64,000 nt of DNA. Source: Heliocidaris tuberculata (Eukaryota > Echinodermata > Echinoidea > Camarodonta > Echinometridae). Every line of letters begins with the position of its first letter. Position 1 is the first letter of the stretch. The translations under genes were made by a program, and so were the position numbers. The stretch lies in NCBI GenBank assembly GCA_025618425.1, contig CM046842.1, positions 33,059,885-33,123,884 on the forward strand, written 5' to 3'. Positions 11,062-24,750 of the stretch are shown here, piece after piece. The notes beneath the pieces are model-generated. The model ran no database searches. It saw only the letters and a list, made by a program, of their open reading frames with translations, and was not told where the DNA came from.

Positions 11062-14000
11062 CCTGTTTGATTATTTTAATGTTGAAATATAGTTGGGCGC
11101 GTGGAGCACGCCACAAAAATTTGATAATACGAGCCTGAAAATGTCTTAGTTTGTACTGAAATTACATTTAATCTATTAATATTACATGGAATTATTGTTT
11201 ATTTGAGATGGAAAATACATATATAATGATTGCAAATTACCATCTTTTATCAAAAAGTGCGGGTATATTTGTACAGGCCACCCCCCCGTACATCAGAACT
11301 GGGAGGGGGGTTAATGCATACCCCCATCCCCTCCGGGATTTGCGCCATTGGACTGTATTAATATATATATGTATATATATATATATATTTTTAAAGTTTT
11401 CCCAGATTTTCCAGTCTGCATTGCTGTGCAGGACCTCAGATGGCATGTGGCATCAACACAAACAGTGCAGTGAGACAAATAAGAATAAAATCTGGAGATT
11501 TACATGTATTACTTGAGATTGGTTCTTCAATGTTGAAGTACAGTGGAACCTCGTCATAACGAACTACTTGGGACCAAGGAAATTACCTCTTTATATCGAA
11601 ACCTTGTTATATCAGGGCTAAAAAACAATAGAATACATAAAAGTGGGACGGGAAAAATTACCTTGTTATAATGAGTTTTTGTTATAACGGTGTTCTTTAT
11701 AACGAGGTTCCACTGTACTATGTTGATAACCTAGGAATTGGGTGTGCGCATGCTGTACAAACACACTTAGTAAATTTTAGTGATACATGTACACATTTTA
11801 CAGCAATGAAGAATTATTCACTAAATAATTATCATCTATATTATCTCCTCCCATCCCTGAGATAACAATTCGCAAGTGTTTACATCATCACGAGTTATAA
11901 ATCACAAATCACAAAAGAACACAAAAAAGGGAAAGTTCCTTAGATTCAGGAGTTCACAATCAAGGCCGATCAACAACAGTATACCAATACCAGTTTTGCT
12001 GAAAATTCACAGGATTTAACAATCAACCACAGCATCTACTCATTAGGCAAAATAAATAAGTTTTGTATCACAAAACTAGTCATGGTGCAATGTATCAGAT
12101 TCAAGCGTTCCCAATCAACAACAAGAAAAAATATATCAAAAGTCCTCGGAGAAAACAAACCTCCTCCCCCCCCCCCCCCCCCCCCGAGCACCTGTCATTA
12201 CCTTTGAATTTCGTGACTTTGACCTTTTTGTTGACTCTGACAGACCTTTGACCTTTTGTGTGACTTTAAGTCTTGACCTTCACAACTTTAACCTTTATAT
12301 GGACACATGAAGTTCACTTCTTGCGATGTACAACCATAGGGTAGGTGTAGGGAATACCAGACCCTTAAGCACGTTTGCATAATTTGCATAAACATGAACA
12401 CAGACACACACTAGTAAAGTTTACCAATGCTTTCAGCAACTCTTTTTATTTCTCAGGGTACCGAAATAATGACAAAAATTTGTTTACCTAATGAAATAAT
12501 CTCCTTAATGACGTCATAGGTAAATGGTCCATTATTCCCTACCCATGAAAGTAATACGAGACCGCTACATTTTCAACCGAAATCTCAAATATTTGTTGAG
12601 GAAAATGATATTTCGTTGGAAATGTAAATACCAATAAAGAATTGTTTTTTGGAGAGTATGTTTTGGTTTCATCAAAATCTGTTGCAATTTTAACCAAAAA
12701 TTTTATAGCATTTATCATCGGATAAATTTAATTACCATTTAAACGACATTCAACATGTTCAATGTGCCGTTACTTTTGCCTCCGGCAACTTTACATTTTG
12801 TTGTTGATGATTTTAAGTACATCAATACTGAACAATTGACAATGATAATTTTAAAGATTACAGAGAGTTGTAAAATGACGTTAAAACAACTTAACACATC
12901 CAACCAAACTCTAGTAATCTCGCGGCCGAACGGAGCGAACGGGCCCCGCCCGGCCCGCGCCCCGGCCACGGCGGGGATGCATGTCCCCACTACTTAATCA
13001 ACTGCACTAGCGCCGAAAGTTTTTATCAATTAACCTGCAGCAGAGCTGCATTTATATATTTGGGCCAAGCAAAAATTATTTACCTATATGGATACTTGTG
13101 CTTTGGTATTGTCTAGAATGACGAGTTGCCTCGAATGAGTGACTTGAAGTTGAATGATGTCGCGTGCAGCCTGCTTCCTCGAGGGTTGCAAGCATAGTTG
13201 CAAGACAGCGTACGTACGATCAAAAGTCGCATGCATAAACCTATGCGTGCCGCGCCGCATATCTGATCTGGTATGGCAGTACAGTACTTATAGGCCTACT
13301 TTGCGACGGAGAATGAAACAATGGGTAATGAATAGGGCCTACGCAGTATCTTGCATGATCAGGTCGGCAGAATTTCTGGGGAAAAAAACCCCCCAAAAAA
13401 CAAAAAACAAAAACAAAAAAAAAAACGCCAAGAAAGACAGCGCCAAGTAAAAAAACAAAAACAAAAAAAAAAGACCCCCGCGACCCCCCCTCTGGATCCG
13501 CCTATGGTACATGTAATATACATGTATATTAACTTTGAGATGGCGCTGTGCAGTATTGGATGTGCATGGGCAGTTAAATACTTCAGCAGGATTATACTTA
13601 TTTTTCTTCTTAGACCAGAACTTCTCTAAATTAGACTTGAATGAGTTCACAGACGGACTTTCAGCAACATATGATGGAAGACTGTTCCACTCTGTAACCA
13701 CCCTTTGTGAGAAAGAGCATTGTCTCAGTTTTGATCTTACATGCTTTTTCTGGAGCTTGAATTGGTGACCTCTTGTTACAGTAGCAGAAGAACGATGAAA
13801 AAAGGTGGATGGCTGAAGGTCATCAAATCCATGCATTATTTTGTACACCTGTATCATTTTGTACACCTGTACCATTTAAAGGAAAATTTATTGTAAAACG
13901 AGTGCCTTAAGTTCTAATGAGGAAAAAAAAAAGGTCGAGCTGTCTGGCGAAGCACCTCACCCTGGGTTGGGCTGTCTGTTCGTTGGACTCCAAAATATTG

Positions 14001-17000
14001 AGATTTTTTTTCAAAATTAATCCTAGGCTGGACACTTGAAAATTGCATTCCAGACCCCGTATGCAAAAAGTTAGTTTGTTGCCCTGCGTACAAATTTCTC
14101 ATTTTTAAAGTGTATTGTAAAAAAAATGTGTGATTATTAAAGGAAATTACATGTACAGGTGTATTTACTCTGTATTTCTGTTAGTGTACATACATGAATA
14201 AACAAACAAAACAGTAACACGAAAAAATATAGTTTTGAAAAAAAAAAAAACACTTCACAGCAATTTGGGACATGTGTGCCACTAGTGATTTCAGCTTGTG
14301 TATTCGTTCACTCTGGCAGTAGACCTCACTTGTATTCTAAGGGCAATCAATAAAATATCTTTTGAAATAAATGATACCCCACCCCATTTTACTCCATTGT
14401 CTGAATTTATTGATCGCTTTGAGCAAGTCTTCTTTTTCAGGTCGAGTGGGATCATACTCTCTTGAATTTCTCTTCATATTTACATGTATAGAGGTCTGAC
14501 AAAAATAATATTTAACAGAAGCTGATAATGTGGCCAGGTGTTTTAGATTATTTTCACCCACTTATCTGCTTATCAATTCATGGGGGGGGGGGGGGAGGGG
14601 GAGGGGGGCAAGGGGAACATAGAGCAGCTGTTTAAAATAGAAGTAGGTTCTGACTGTTTCCAGAAACCTGTTGTCAGTGACAAATTACAATTACATGTAT
14701 GTAATTAATACTAATTACAATACGATACAATCAAAACTAGATTTACAGGTAAATGGAATAACGATTGGCTGCCTCGAATTGTATGTACATGTAATCATAT
14801 TCCTGGAAATGAAATAAAATGAGAAATAAAAAATGGATAAATTTTTGTAAAAAAGAAGTGTGGCAGTCTCTTAGATATTCACCAACATCTTCAAATTATA
14901 CTTCTTAGTTCTCATCCTTCATTTGTGGGGAAAGTGACCTGGCTTTGTGCATGTTGTCCAATTTTTGTTTTTCCATTAATTACCCAATTCTTGTATATCA
15001 ATGGTATGTTGTTCTCTAGGCCAAAAATTTTCCATGCTCCTAGGCATGTCTTGCATTCTCTAGGTCAAGTTTGTCTTGGTTTAGGAAGGGAACGGTTATC
15101 ACACAAAGTTCTGCATACATGTACATGTACATGTAGCTGCCAACCATTCTCATTTTAGAGGAAAGATTCCTATCTTTGGCCTTCAAACTATAATGTTATG
15201 AGCCCTAGATTCCTCTCTTTTTCGTGAAAACTTCTGTGTGAAATCGTACAAAATACTCTGTATTCCTAATTTTGCCTGGCTAGATCCCTATTTTTGCCCA
15301 TGGTAGGTTAGCATGTATGGAACTGCCTCCATTTGTTGTTGTGCTCGAGGTGTGAATATTGCATGCACTATGACTTCAGAGAATGTGTCTACAATGTACA
15401 TGTACATATATGTAGCTCCTATTTTGTTCTTCTCTTTTATTCATATTTTCTGAAATGTACAGTTTGAGTAAATCATCAATATCACTCACATCCCCTCTTT
15501 GACCTTTTTCATTTGTGGTTAACTTGAAGAAGAATTAAGCAAAGGAAAACATGAAAAAAATTCTGTAACTTGTAACTTTATTACTTTTGTTTTTCTTACA
15601 GCTGGAAAGCTAGACCAACACAATGAAGTCCCCCCTAAGCCCCCTGTGGCTGCTCCACAACCCCCTGCACCACAACGCCCTGCTCAGCCCCCTGGTAACA
15701 ATCAGCCCCGCCCACAAGACAACAATCAGCCTCAGGTCCGCCCAGAAGAGGTCAATCAAGCTCGCTTGGATGCTGCTCGACAGAAGCAGGTTTGTGAACA
15801 TCTGTTAACCCTTTACCTATGGAAACCTGAGGCTTCTGTATAAGCCTAGATGGAAATGAGACATTTTAGACTATAAAACAAACAGATACTTTGAGTAATG
15901 CTTTGCTCGAAACATAATTTACAGACAATAATTTCCTGTTTTTTGGGGTTTCCCCTCTAATTTTGATAAAATTTAAAAAGACAGTTGTTTGACTTGTTTC
16001 CTGTGTCTAAATAAGGCTGTACATGGGTGCTTTCAGGGCATATTGCCTTGAACAGCCCATATCTATAGATCCTCTTAACTCATTTCTTACTAAAAATTTA
16101 TACATGTATGTAGGCCTACATGTATATTGTGAGAATGTACTTTAGAAGTGCTTGTTCCTAAAATCATCTGCATATTTTTTATTATAAAATTATCTGTGTT
16201 AGATCCGAAATTTGGTGACTTTGGCCCGTATTCTTGAAAGTTGCCTAACTTTAGGCCAGGTTTATACCCCGCCTAAGTGCATGAAAATAGTCTGCTGATT
16301 TATGGAGTGCCAAATGACAATCTCTTTATCCTGTTACTATGATCCTTTAACTAAAGGAAATACCAAAATTGCTTTCATTTCATGACCAAATTAATTCTAT
16401 TCATTTATCTTGTCACATAATTACAGTTGTAACTTGTAAAAAGGAATTGAAAGGTACACATTTGGCCTTCCATAAATCATTGGACTAATACCACTTTCAT
16501 ATTGAGCCAATATAGTGGAATCAAAAGCGTTTTGGCCAGATAACGCTTTGATGTGAAAGGGTAGTAAGTCAGATATTCTGCTATAGAGGTGGGAGGTCTG
16601 TGACTACATGTACCTCGAGAGGTGGTTTTGAAAGCGCTATCTAGCAAAAAGCGGAATTGATAACGCTTCAGTTTTTGATGTGAACAGTCACACCCAATAA
16701 AGCAGAATGAAGAGCAAAAAAACAATGCATTGTGCTGATGACGTACTTTCGCTCTGAGCATCGCGCTCTATTCCGCTTTAATGAAATAGCGGTATCTTTG
16801 CTTGATGTGAAAGCAAAGCGATGTGAAGTGCTTCCAAGGAAGGCGGAACGACAGTGGAATCAATAGCAGAATGAAAAGCGCTTCGGCAATCCGAAAGGGG
16901 TGTTAGTTAGGCCAGGTTTAACAAGGGCTACTTTCGAGAATAATTATTATCGTCTGTTTGGAGCTAGAAGGGCATTAACTCATATATGTTAACACATAGT

Positions 17001-20000
17001 TAACCCCCTTCTGGCTTTGAACAGAGGATATCAACTAGACCACAGTCTCCAAAGAATTACACCTATCAATATTAACATCCCATTCAGTGAGTTCAGTCCA
17101 TGAATGCTTCAGATGTTTGCATATTGTTAACCTGTTAACTACTGAATTCTCTCATTTTCATAGGCTTAGTACAGGGACCACCTGGTTCTCATCGGCAGTG
17201 GATTTTTAAGGGCCAAATTTATCACATTTTTTTTCTTCAAATTGGCAACAATAATATTTTTCTTTTAGTGCTACATGGTTCTAATAAGGTGCAATGTCTT
17301 TGAAAACAATATACATGGTTAGGAATTTATCGAAAAGTTGAAAAAATTGCCAGTTTTGATGAAAAAACAATGATTTTGAACCTCTCAATGTGTTGCCAAT
17401 TTAAGGATCTAAAAGTTTATTCTCCTTTTTGAAATTCCTGGCATCAAACGCAATATGGTCATGCAATAAAAATTGACATAGTATGTGCAAAAAATTTTGC
17501 TCTTTCTACTCATGCATCTGGTATATTTTTTAGAGCCCTGAATCAAAAGTTATTGAGCGAAACCACAAAATGTGGTCAATTGTCACGAAAGGGTTAAGAT
17601 AAATCTACCCTGGCATCCAGTTGATTTTAATAGATAGAGCACAAAAAAACAGAAATATGTCTGTTACATTTTGAGAAAAAATCTGATGAAGAGTAAGATT
17701 GCACAAACTAGAAACTTTTCAAGTTTTGAATGTACTTTTACTGTAATCAACTTGATTAAATTAGAGTGGATGTTTTCTTTTAAAGTCTGCTTAATGAACA
17801 TTTTTTACCCCCTTGTGTTCAGTTGGAAGAGCGGCTGAAACTAGAACTATCCCAGCATGCAGCTGAACATAAACAAGAAGTTAACCAGGCTGTAGATTCC
17901 GTAAAGCCACCAGGACCAGACTCCGTGTAAGTATTTCATGCGATTCAGTGTTGTCTTACATGTGTAGGCTCTAAATAAATCAGCATTTCCTGCTCAAATT
18001 GGCACCAGTTGGTTTTATCTTCCACTCCTTCGTACAGGTGTAGTTTAAGAATACAAATAAAATGTATTTTAAATGAACCACTGTGAATTAAAATTACAAA
18101 ATGCAACAACAAAATTGTCAGTTTGAACACACAATAGTGATTATAAATTCCACTTAGCATTGTCAGTTTTTTAGCCTTTAATGCTTATTTTCAGTTACAG
18201 TGTAAATATTTCTTAATGTTGAAATGCACAAAGTTCTTCAATAGAAATAGACTCAAAGTTTGGTGTAATTTTTGTTCTTTCTGCTCATGTATAATGTGTA
18301 ATTCAGTAAACTTGGTAGCTTTCTAGGAGTTGAAGAAGAAGAAGAAGAAGAAGAGGAAGAGGAGGAGGAGGAGGAGGAGGAGGAGGAGGAGGAGGAGGAG
18401 GAGGAGGAGGAGGAGGAGGAGGAGGAGGAGGAGGAGGAGGAGGAGGAGGAGGAGGAGGAGGAGGAGGAGGAGGAGGAGGAGGAGGAGGAGGAGGAGGAGG
18501 AGGAGGAGGAGGAGGAGGAGGAGGGGAGGGGGGGGGGGGGGGGAGGGAGGAGGAGGAAGGAGGAGGAAGAGGAAGAGGAAGAGGAGGAGGAGGAGGAGGA
18601 GGAAACCTTAATATTTTTACTGTATCTGAAATTGTCCTAGGCTGTACTTGCAATAGAAACTTGGTGACACCTTATGCTTGTGAAAAATTGGCAGTGTTTT
18701 TATATATGTTAATGTCACATTAATTATCATTCTTCTTTCTTTTATATATTCTCCCCTAAGGAGTCATTATGAAAAAGCCTTTTTGTGCATTTCTTGATCC
18801 CACCATTATTATTCATTATAAAAATGGAAAATCATTGTTTGATTTGATATGATTTGATATATTTATTCAGGATCAATCTCTCAGTGGTATGCTGTGGGGA
18901 TAGGACCGATGAGACGCTTGTCATGCTCAAGACGGCTACCATCCTCACCAAACAAACCATGCATTTCCACATCTTTGCCGAAGACAACTTGCAGGCTGGT
19001 ATCGCTCAAAGAGTGAGTGGCATGCATCCCTGCGCCCTGTTTCATAGGACTTGTCATCAATGACAAGTTGCAATAACTGTTATAAGCTACTGAAATCCTT
19101 GCATCTAATTGACTGAGAGCAAATTTGTCATAGAAATGTGGCAGTTGTTTATTGATAACAAGTTTTATGAAACTGGGCCCTGATTTAGTCAGAGATACAG
19201 GGACAGGATTGTAACTTAATGTTAGGTTAGGGTTAGACTATGTTGGGTCTGAGACCAGGAGCCCGACTCTGAGACTGAGTCCAAGACCAGGGGGAAAACT
19301 TACGATTATTCATTTCATATTAGGTCTCAGGGTTGAGACAGAGACCAAGGCACCGAAAGTTTGAGACCGAGATTAGTCTTGGACCTGTCACTGGGGTCAG
19401 ATCAAGTGTGTAGCCCAGGGTTGAAGTTAAGATTCTGGTTAGTATAGTAAATTGCCTGTAGAGGAATTGCCGTCAGAGAATGTGTTGTCCGACATATGCT
19501 CTGTTCGTAATTGCTCCAGGCTTTAAAGGGAATCTTGAGTTCTGGGAAAGGTGAAAAATAATTTGTAAGCTTTCTCATTCCTTTTATGTCAGTTTGGAAG
19601 AACATCATAGTAGAAACCTCCCTAAAAAGGATTGCTCTTTAAATGCTCTTACATGTATGTTCAAAATTATATGATGAGAAATAACTGAAATGTGCGGGCC
19701 GAACATTCATGCAGCTTGTGTGTGTAGTCCTATATACCCATTTCTGTGTGCAGTACATGTGCTTTTCAGCAAGTTTGGGTCAATTTCTCATTTATTTTGA
19801 TGATTCCAAAACAATACAGTATAAAACAATACAGTATAAAACAATATGGTCACCCTTTCCCACTTCCTTTGAGACAGTTTCTTTCACAGTATAATTGCAT
19901 GACCAGAACTCTACTTTGTCTTTAATTCATCAATTATTGTACATGTAGGGTTAGAGTCAGGGTTTAGGGTAGGGATGAGATCAAGTGTTTAGTCCATCGT

Positions 20001-23000
20001 TGAAGTTAGGACTTCAGAATTCAGTTAGAGTGGGAATAGGACCGATAAGACGCTGTTCATGCTGAAGACGGCTACCGTCCCCATCAAACAAACCATGTCT
20101 TTCCACTGGGAACAGTCATCACCATAGCATGTGCTGTACAACCCCTGTATCATCTCCCTTCATATATCAAAGTGTGATTCTGGCAGGAGGGCACAAGCGA
20201 TCTATTGCCTCTTACCCATGGGATGTATATTTTACAAATATGCTATTAAAAATGTTTTTTTTGCTCCATCTATAAAACACATTTCAGTCTGTACATTGCC
20301 GTTGTAATTATTATATTTTTAACTTTTCTATATAACTTCTTTCTCCCTTAATTGCAATCCTAAGAATTTAAAATACTTAACCAAATTCTTTTTAGTACCT
20401 TTATGCGAGGCACGTGACAATAATTATACCCCGCCAAACAAAGTTTGAAAGGGGTATATACATGTAGGAATCGGCGTGTGGTCGGGTGGGCGGTGGGGTG
20501 GGCGGTTGGGGGGTCGGTCCGTCGGTCCGTTGCAAATCTTGCGCATCGAACTACTTCCTCATTTTTTGAGCAATGCTCATGAAAATTGGCACACACATTG
20601 GTCTTGGGATGGAGATGTGCAAGACATATTTTTTGGAGGTGTCGGAAACTCCGTTGCCATGGTAACGGCATATTATGGCAATAAATCAGGTTGAAATCTT
20701 GCGCATCGAACTACTTCCTCATTTTTCGAGCAATGCTCATGAAATTTGGCACACACATTGGTCTTGGGGTGGAGATGTGCAAGACATATTTTTTTAATGT
20801 GTTGGAACTCCGTTGCCATGGTAACGGCATATTATGGCAATAAATCAGGTTGAAATCTTGTGCATCGAACTACTTCCTCATTTTTCGAGCAGTGCTCATG
20901 AAAAATGCTCGTGAAATTTGGCACACACATTGGTCTTGGGATGAAGATGTGCAAGACATATTTTATGAATTTGTCGGAAACTGTTACCATGGCAACGGCA
21001 TATTATGGCAATATATCAGGTTGAAATCTTGCGCATCGAACTACTTCCTCATTTTTCGAGCAATGCTCTTGAAATTTGGCACACACATTGGTCTTGTGGT
21101 AAAGATGTGCAACACATATTGTTTCAATGTATGGCAAACTGCATTACATGGTAACGACTTATGGCAATAAAACAGGAAAATATTGCACATCAAACCACTT
21201 CCTCATTTTTCAAGCAATGCTCAGGAAATTTGGCACACACAGTGGGGCGGGGGTATTAATCACCTTCAGTGATATTCTAGTTACATGTATGTGCAGTTTT
21301 GCTGTCTTACGATTCATTTGGCTCCTGTGCCTCTCTGACTGGCTGAAATGGCCTGTCCTGAAATTGGATGCCACTTGAAGCTAGCAAAATTTATTTGGCT
21401 ACTTACAAATGTATGGATAAAGGGGTTGGGCCCTGCATGTAAGTCATTTTTGTAAATTCCATTTTAAGCCATTCGATATGGTTTTGTTTTCACTGAATTT
21501 GTGTTAAAAGCATTTTCTTAATAGTCCAGGGGGGTGATTCACTAACTGGGATCGATATCGTTCCTAAAATCAATTTTCGGGATTGATTTCATTCCCAGCT
21601 TAAAATTAATTCCACCTTACTGATTCACTTAATCGCTTTTAGGATGGAATCAATTTTATCATGAATATATATGAGCGCAAATGAATATTTACGAGCGCAC
21701 TCATTCCAACCAATCAACGTACTCAAATTTCAGTCACCGCCCCTCAGTCACCCGACCTAATTCTCTACCTAGCGCGTAGCTATTGCGCGTTACCTAGCTA
21801 CTGCATTAATTGCGCGCACGCATCGACTGGACATACACAGGGCTAGGGCCTATGGCTAGGGCAATGGGCGTGCAGGCAGGCACAGCGTAGCCGCGCCCAG
21901 GTTGGGGCGCGGGCGGGCATGCAGTGGAGTGACCGTTTGTGATTGTTAGGAGCGATCCGGATCACTCCCAACCTTAAAATCAATTCAGAGAATGGAATCA
22001 ATCCCAAATACCTTAGTGAATCAGTCACTAAAAGCGATATCGCTCTTAGGATGGATATTGTTCCTAAAATTGATTTTTTCTTATTTGGGATTAATTTTAG
22101 CTGTTAGTGAATCACCCCCCAGAATTCCAGATCAACCCTGGCTTAGATTATACTTAAAGGGAACAGATAGTTTTGGTAAGCCCTCAAAAACTTTTCATGA
22201 GATTTCTTTGATTTTACTTAATAAATAGGAGGGTACTAACATAACTAAGATGCTGTGAAGTTTTTTCCTTCTTAAGTGAAATGTTTATCGAATGAGAGGT
22301 GAAAAGTAATAAAAATCCCTGGCCCAAAAAAGAGGGGATGTAAATTCAAACAACGGCCACACACACTACTCACATGAGGATTGCTGTGTGTATAGAATAT
22401 GCTACACATAGTGCGAAGCGCTGAGTTTATTGTGCGGGGAACCTTCGGGTGGATATGGTCTTAGCGTGAGGCAGTGAAAAGCCGTTACCAAGCGTTTCTT
22501 ACAGATATTTAAACTAAAATTTGTTCGAAATCGTGAATGGAATGTTAAATAATCTTGTACATGTGTCTTATGATAAAAGGAGAATAGTATGTGACTATGT
22601 TACATAAGTTTCTTGCCAGTATGATTTTTGCTACCGAGACTGTCTATGAGCTTTAAGTTCAGAAAAATTAAAGAGTTGTAATACAGCTTATGAAATATTT
22701 CTAAGTGAATTTCTAGAAATTGACATACTACAAGTACTTTGATGTGCCTTTGTCTTATAATATACATGTAGCTGAATGGGTGGCCCACTGTCTAATGTTG
22801 TAAGTTTGGTTGTGATCTTTAGCCGATCGCTTTCATTCTTATCTCTCTCTGTTAGTTGAATGCAGAGCCGGCTGTCTATCACAAGTTTTGTTACGATCTT
22901 TGACTGATATCATTCTTATCTCCCTCTCCCCTCTCTCTCTTTAAAGCTGAATGCGTGGCCGGCTGTCTATCGTCGTAAGTTTGGTTACGATCTTCACCCG

Positions 23001-24717
23001 ATTTCATTTCCAGCTGGGGAAGATCCGGAGAAGTGGAAGAAAGTTTTCAAGATGTGCGCTACTCAGCGGCTCTTCCTCCCCGTGAGTATATGAGTAAAAT
23101 TGCCATTTGGTCTAAACCCTCTTTTTCTAATCCCCAATGTGTCTCATTGCATTTGATAAATAATTCTGGTTTAGAGGAGATCTGTAGTTTCATTCGGGAG
23201 TTTGTTAGCTCCCAGTTTACCTTTGACCTTCATACTGTGCATTGACCCTCATTTGACCTACCTTTCTATCTAACCCATGCCCTTTCAGTTCTTACCAGTA
23301 ATTGACCTTTGTTGACCCTCCTACACTCTGTTGACCTTTCATTTGACCTTTCATTTGACCTTGCTTTCTTTTAGGATTTCTTGCCCAATGTAGATTCTCT
23401 GCCATATTGACACTGATATCTTGTTCATCCATCTCATATAGTTTCTGTTTAACTCATGGCTGTCTAGTTTTCAGTCAACCTTTTTTGACCTTCCTACCCT
23501 CAGGTGACCTTTTATTGACCTTTATTTGAGCATGCTGTCTTCATTTTAGGATCTCCTATTCTCTACGTAGACACTGATATATTTCCTTTTAGTTCTTAAT
23601 TGACCTACATTGCACATGTATGTTCGACCACCCTACACTCCATTGACCTTTCATTGACCTTAATTTGAACTGGCTTTCTTTATCTTAGGATCTCTTGCCC
23701 AACGTGGATTCTCTGCTGTATGTAGACACTGATATCTTGTTCATCCGTCCCATAGAGGAGATCTACAGTTTCTTCAAGCAATTCAATTCATCACAGATGG
23801 CAGCCATGACACCTGAACATGAAGTGAAAAATATCGGATGGTAAGGATAAGCCAAGATAAATTGATTTATATATTGTAAGAATATACTCACATTGATTTA
23901 ATTCAATTCAGTTCAATTCAATTTATTTAAAAATATACATATTATTAGCAAATAATAGAGTGGCATGACTGTATAAAACAATACAACATTGAGACACATT
24001 AAAGCCTCATTCACATTCACATTGCCTTAGATATTAAAGAGAAACCCTCTGTCAAAAGATTTTGTAGGAAGTTAAGAGAAATGATGCTAATGGAATATGG
24101 TGTTTCAGAATCTTTAAAGGGGAGGGAGGGGGGGGGGGGGTGCAGCCCCTTTCATCAGGAAACGGGAATATAGCCTAGTGTAATACTGATCATCCAACTC
24201 ACACCCATAATTACTTTCTTGTGTCAAACATATAAACATAAGATGCCTAGATCATAGCATTGCCAATTTGAAACAAATACACATTTACCTAATCGTCTCC
24301 AGGTACAAACGGTTTGCGAGGCATTCTTACTATGAATCTTACTGGAATGAGACACTTCCCCGAAAGAGTGTTCTTGCGTATCATGTATACCATGGCCAGA
24401 TAGCAGTTTTCTTGCATGTAACATAACATTATGATTATTAAAGTGGTGTTGTGTTCTAGTGGATATGTCACTGGACTGCAGATCACAAGGTACCGGGTTT
24501 CGATTCCCTGCCACGGCAGTAATGTCCTTTGGCAAGACATTAATCTATGTTTGCTACACTCCAAGCAGATGAAGTAAATGGGTACTCGGTAGGGAAATAA
24601 TTTGTTAAATGCGTGAGCACCTTATCATGGTCGCTTGGCTCTGTAATAGTATGATTGCAGGTCCCTCAGGGAGAGCAGTATATAATACTGAAGAGGCTAC
24701 CCTGGGTAAACAAGACA

Positions 24718-24750
<33 letters not shown>

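Larger units (their letters stand above)
10343..15601 (+). other. GXYLT intron 1
   Basis: A 5.26 kb intron. It contains (TA)n at about 11031-11060, a pogo-like MITE at 11541-11715, a poly-C run at 12163-12185, TGACCTT words at 12219-12290, a minus-strand LINE remnant at 13550-13878, and a poly-G run at 14582. I saw no convincing extra exon. Confidence 0.75.
15790..17822 (+). other. GXYLT intron 2
   Basis: Holds a probable inverted-repeat element at 16223-16943 and a ~410 bp dispersed element at 17190-17597 whose inverse lies at 29518-29935. No extra exon seen. Confidence 0.7.
19013..22946 (+). other. GXYLT intron 4
   Basis: Contains a hairpin MITE (19034-19180), repeat R1 copy 2, an exon-4 relic, a ~160 bp tandem repeat, a TIR element (21529-22120), a 500 bp dispersed element (22154-22656) and two exon-5 relics. 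Confidence 0.75.

Noticed and set aside
18303..18653. Polyproline and polyarginine reading frames
   Set aside because: They are six-frame products of the GGA/GAG microsatellite and have no complexity.
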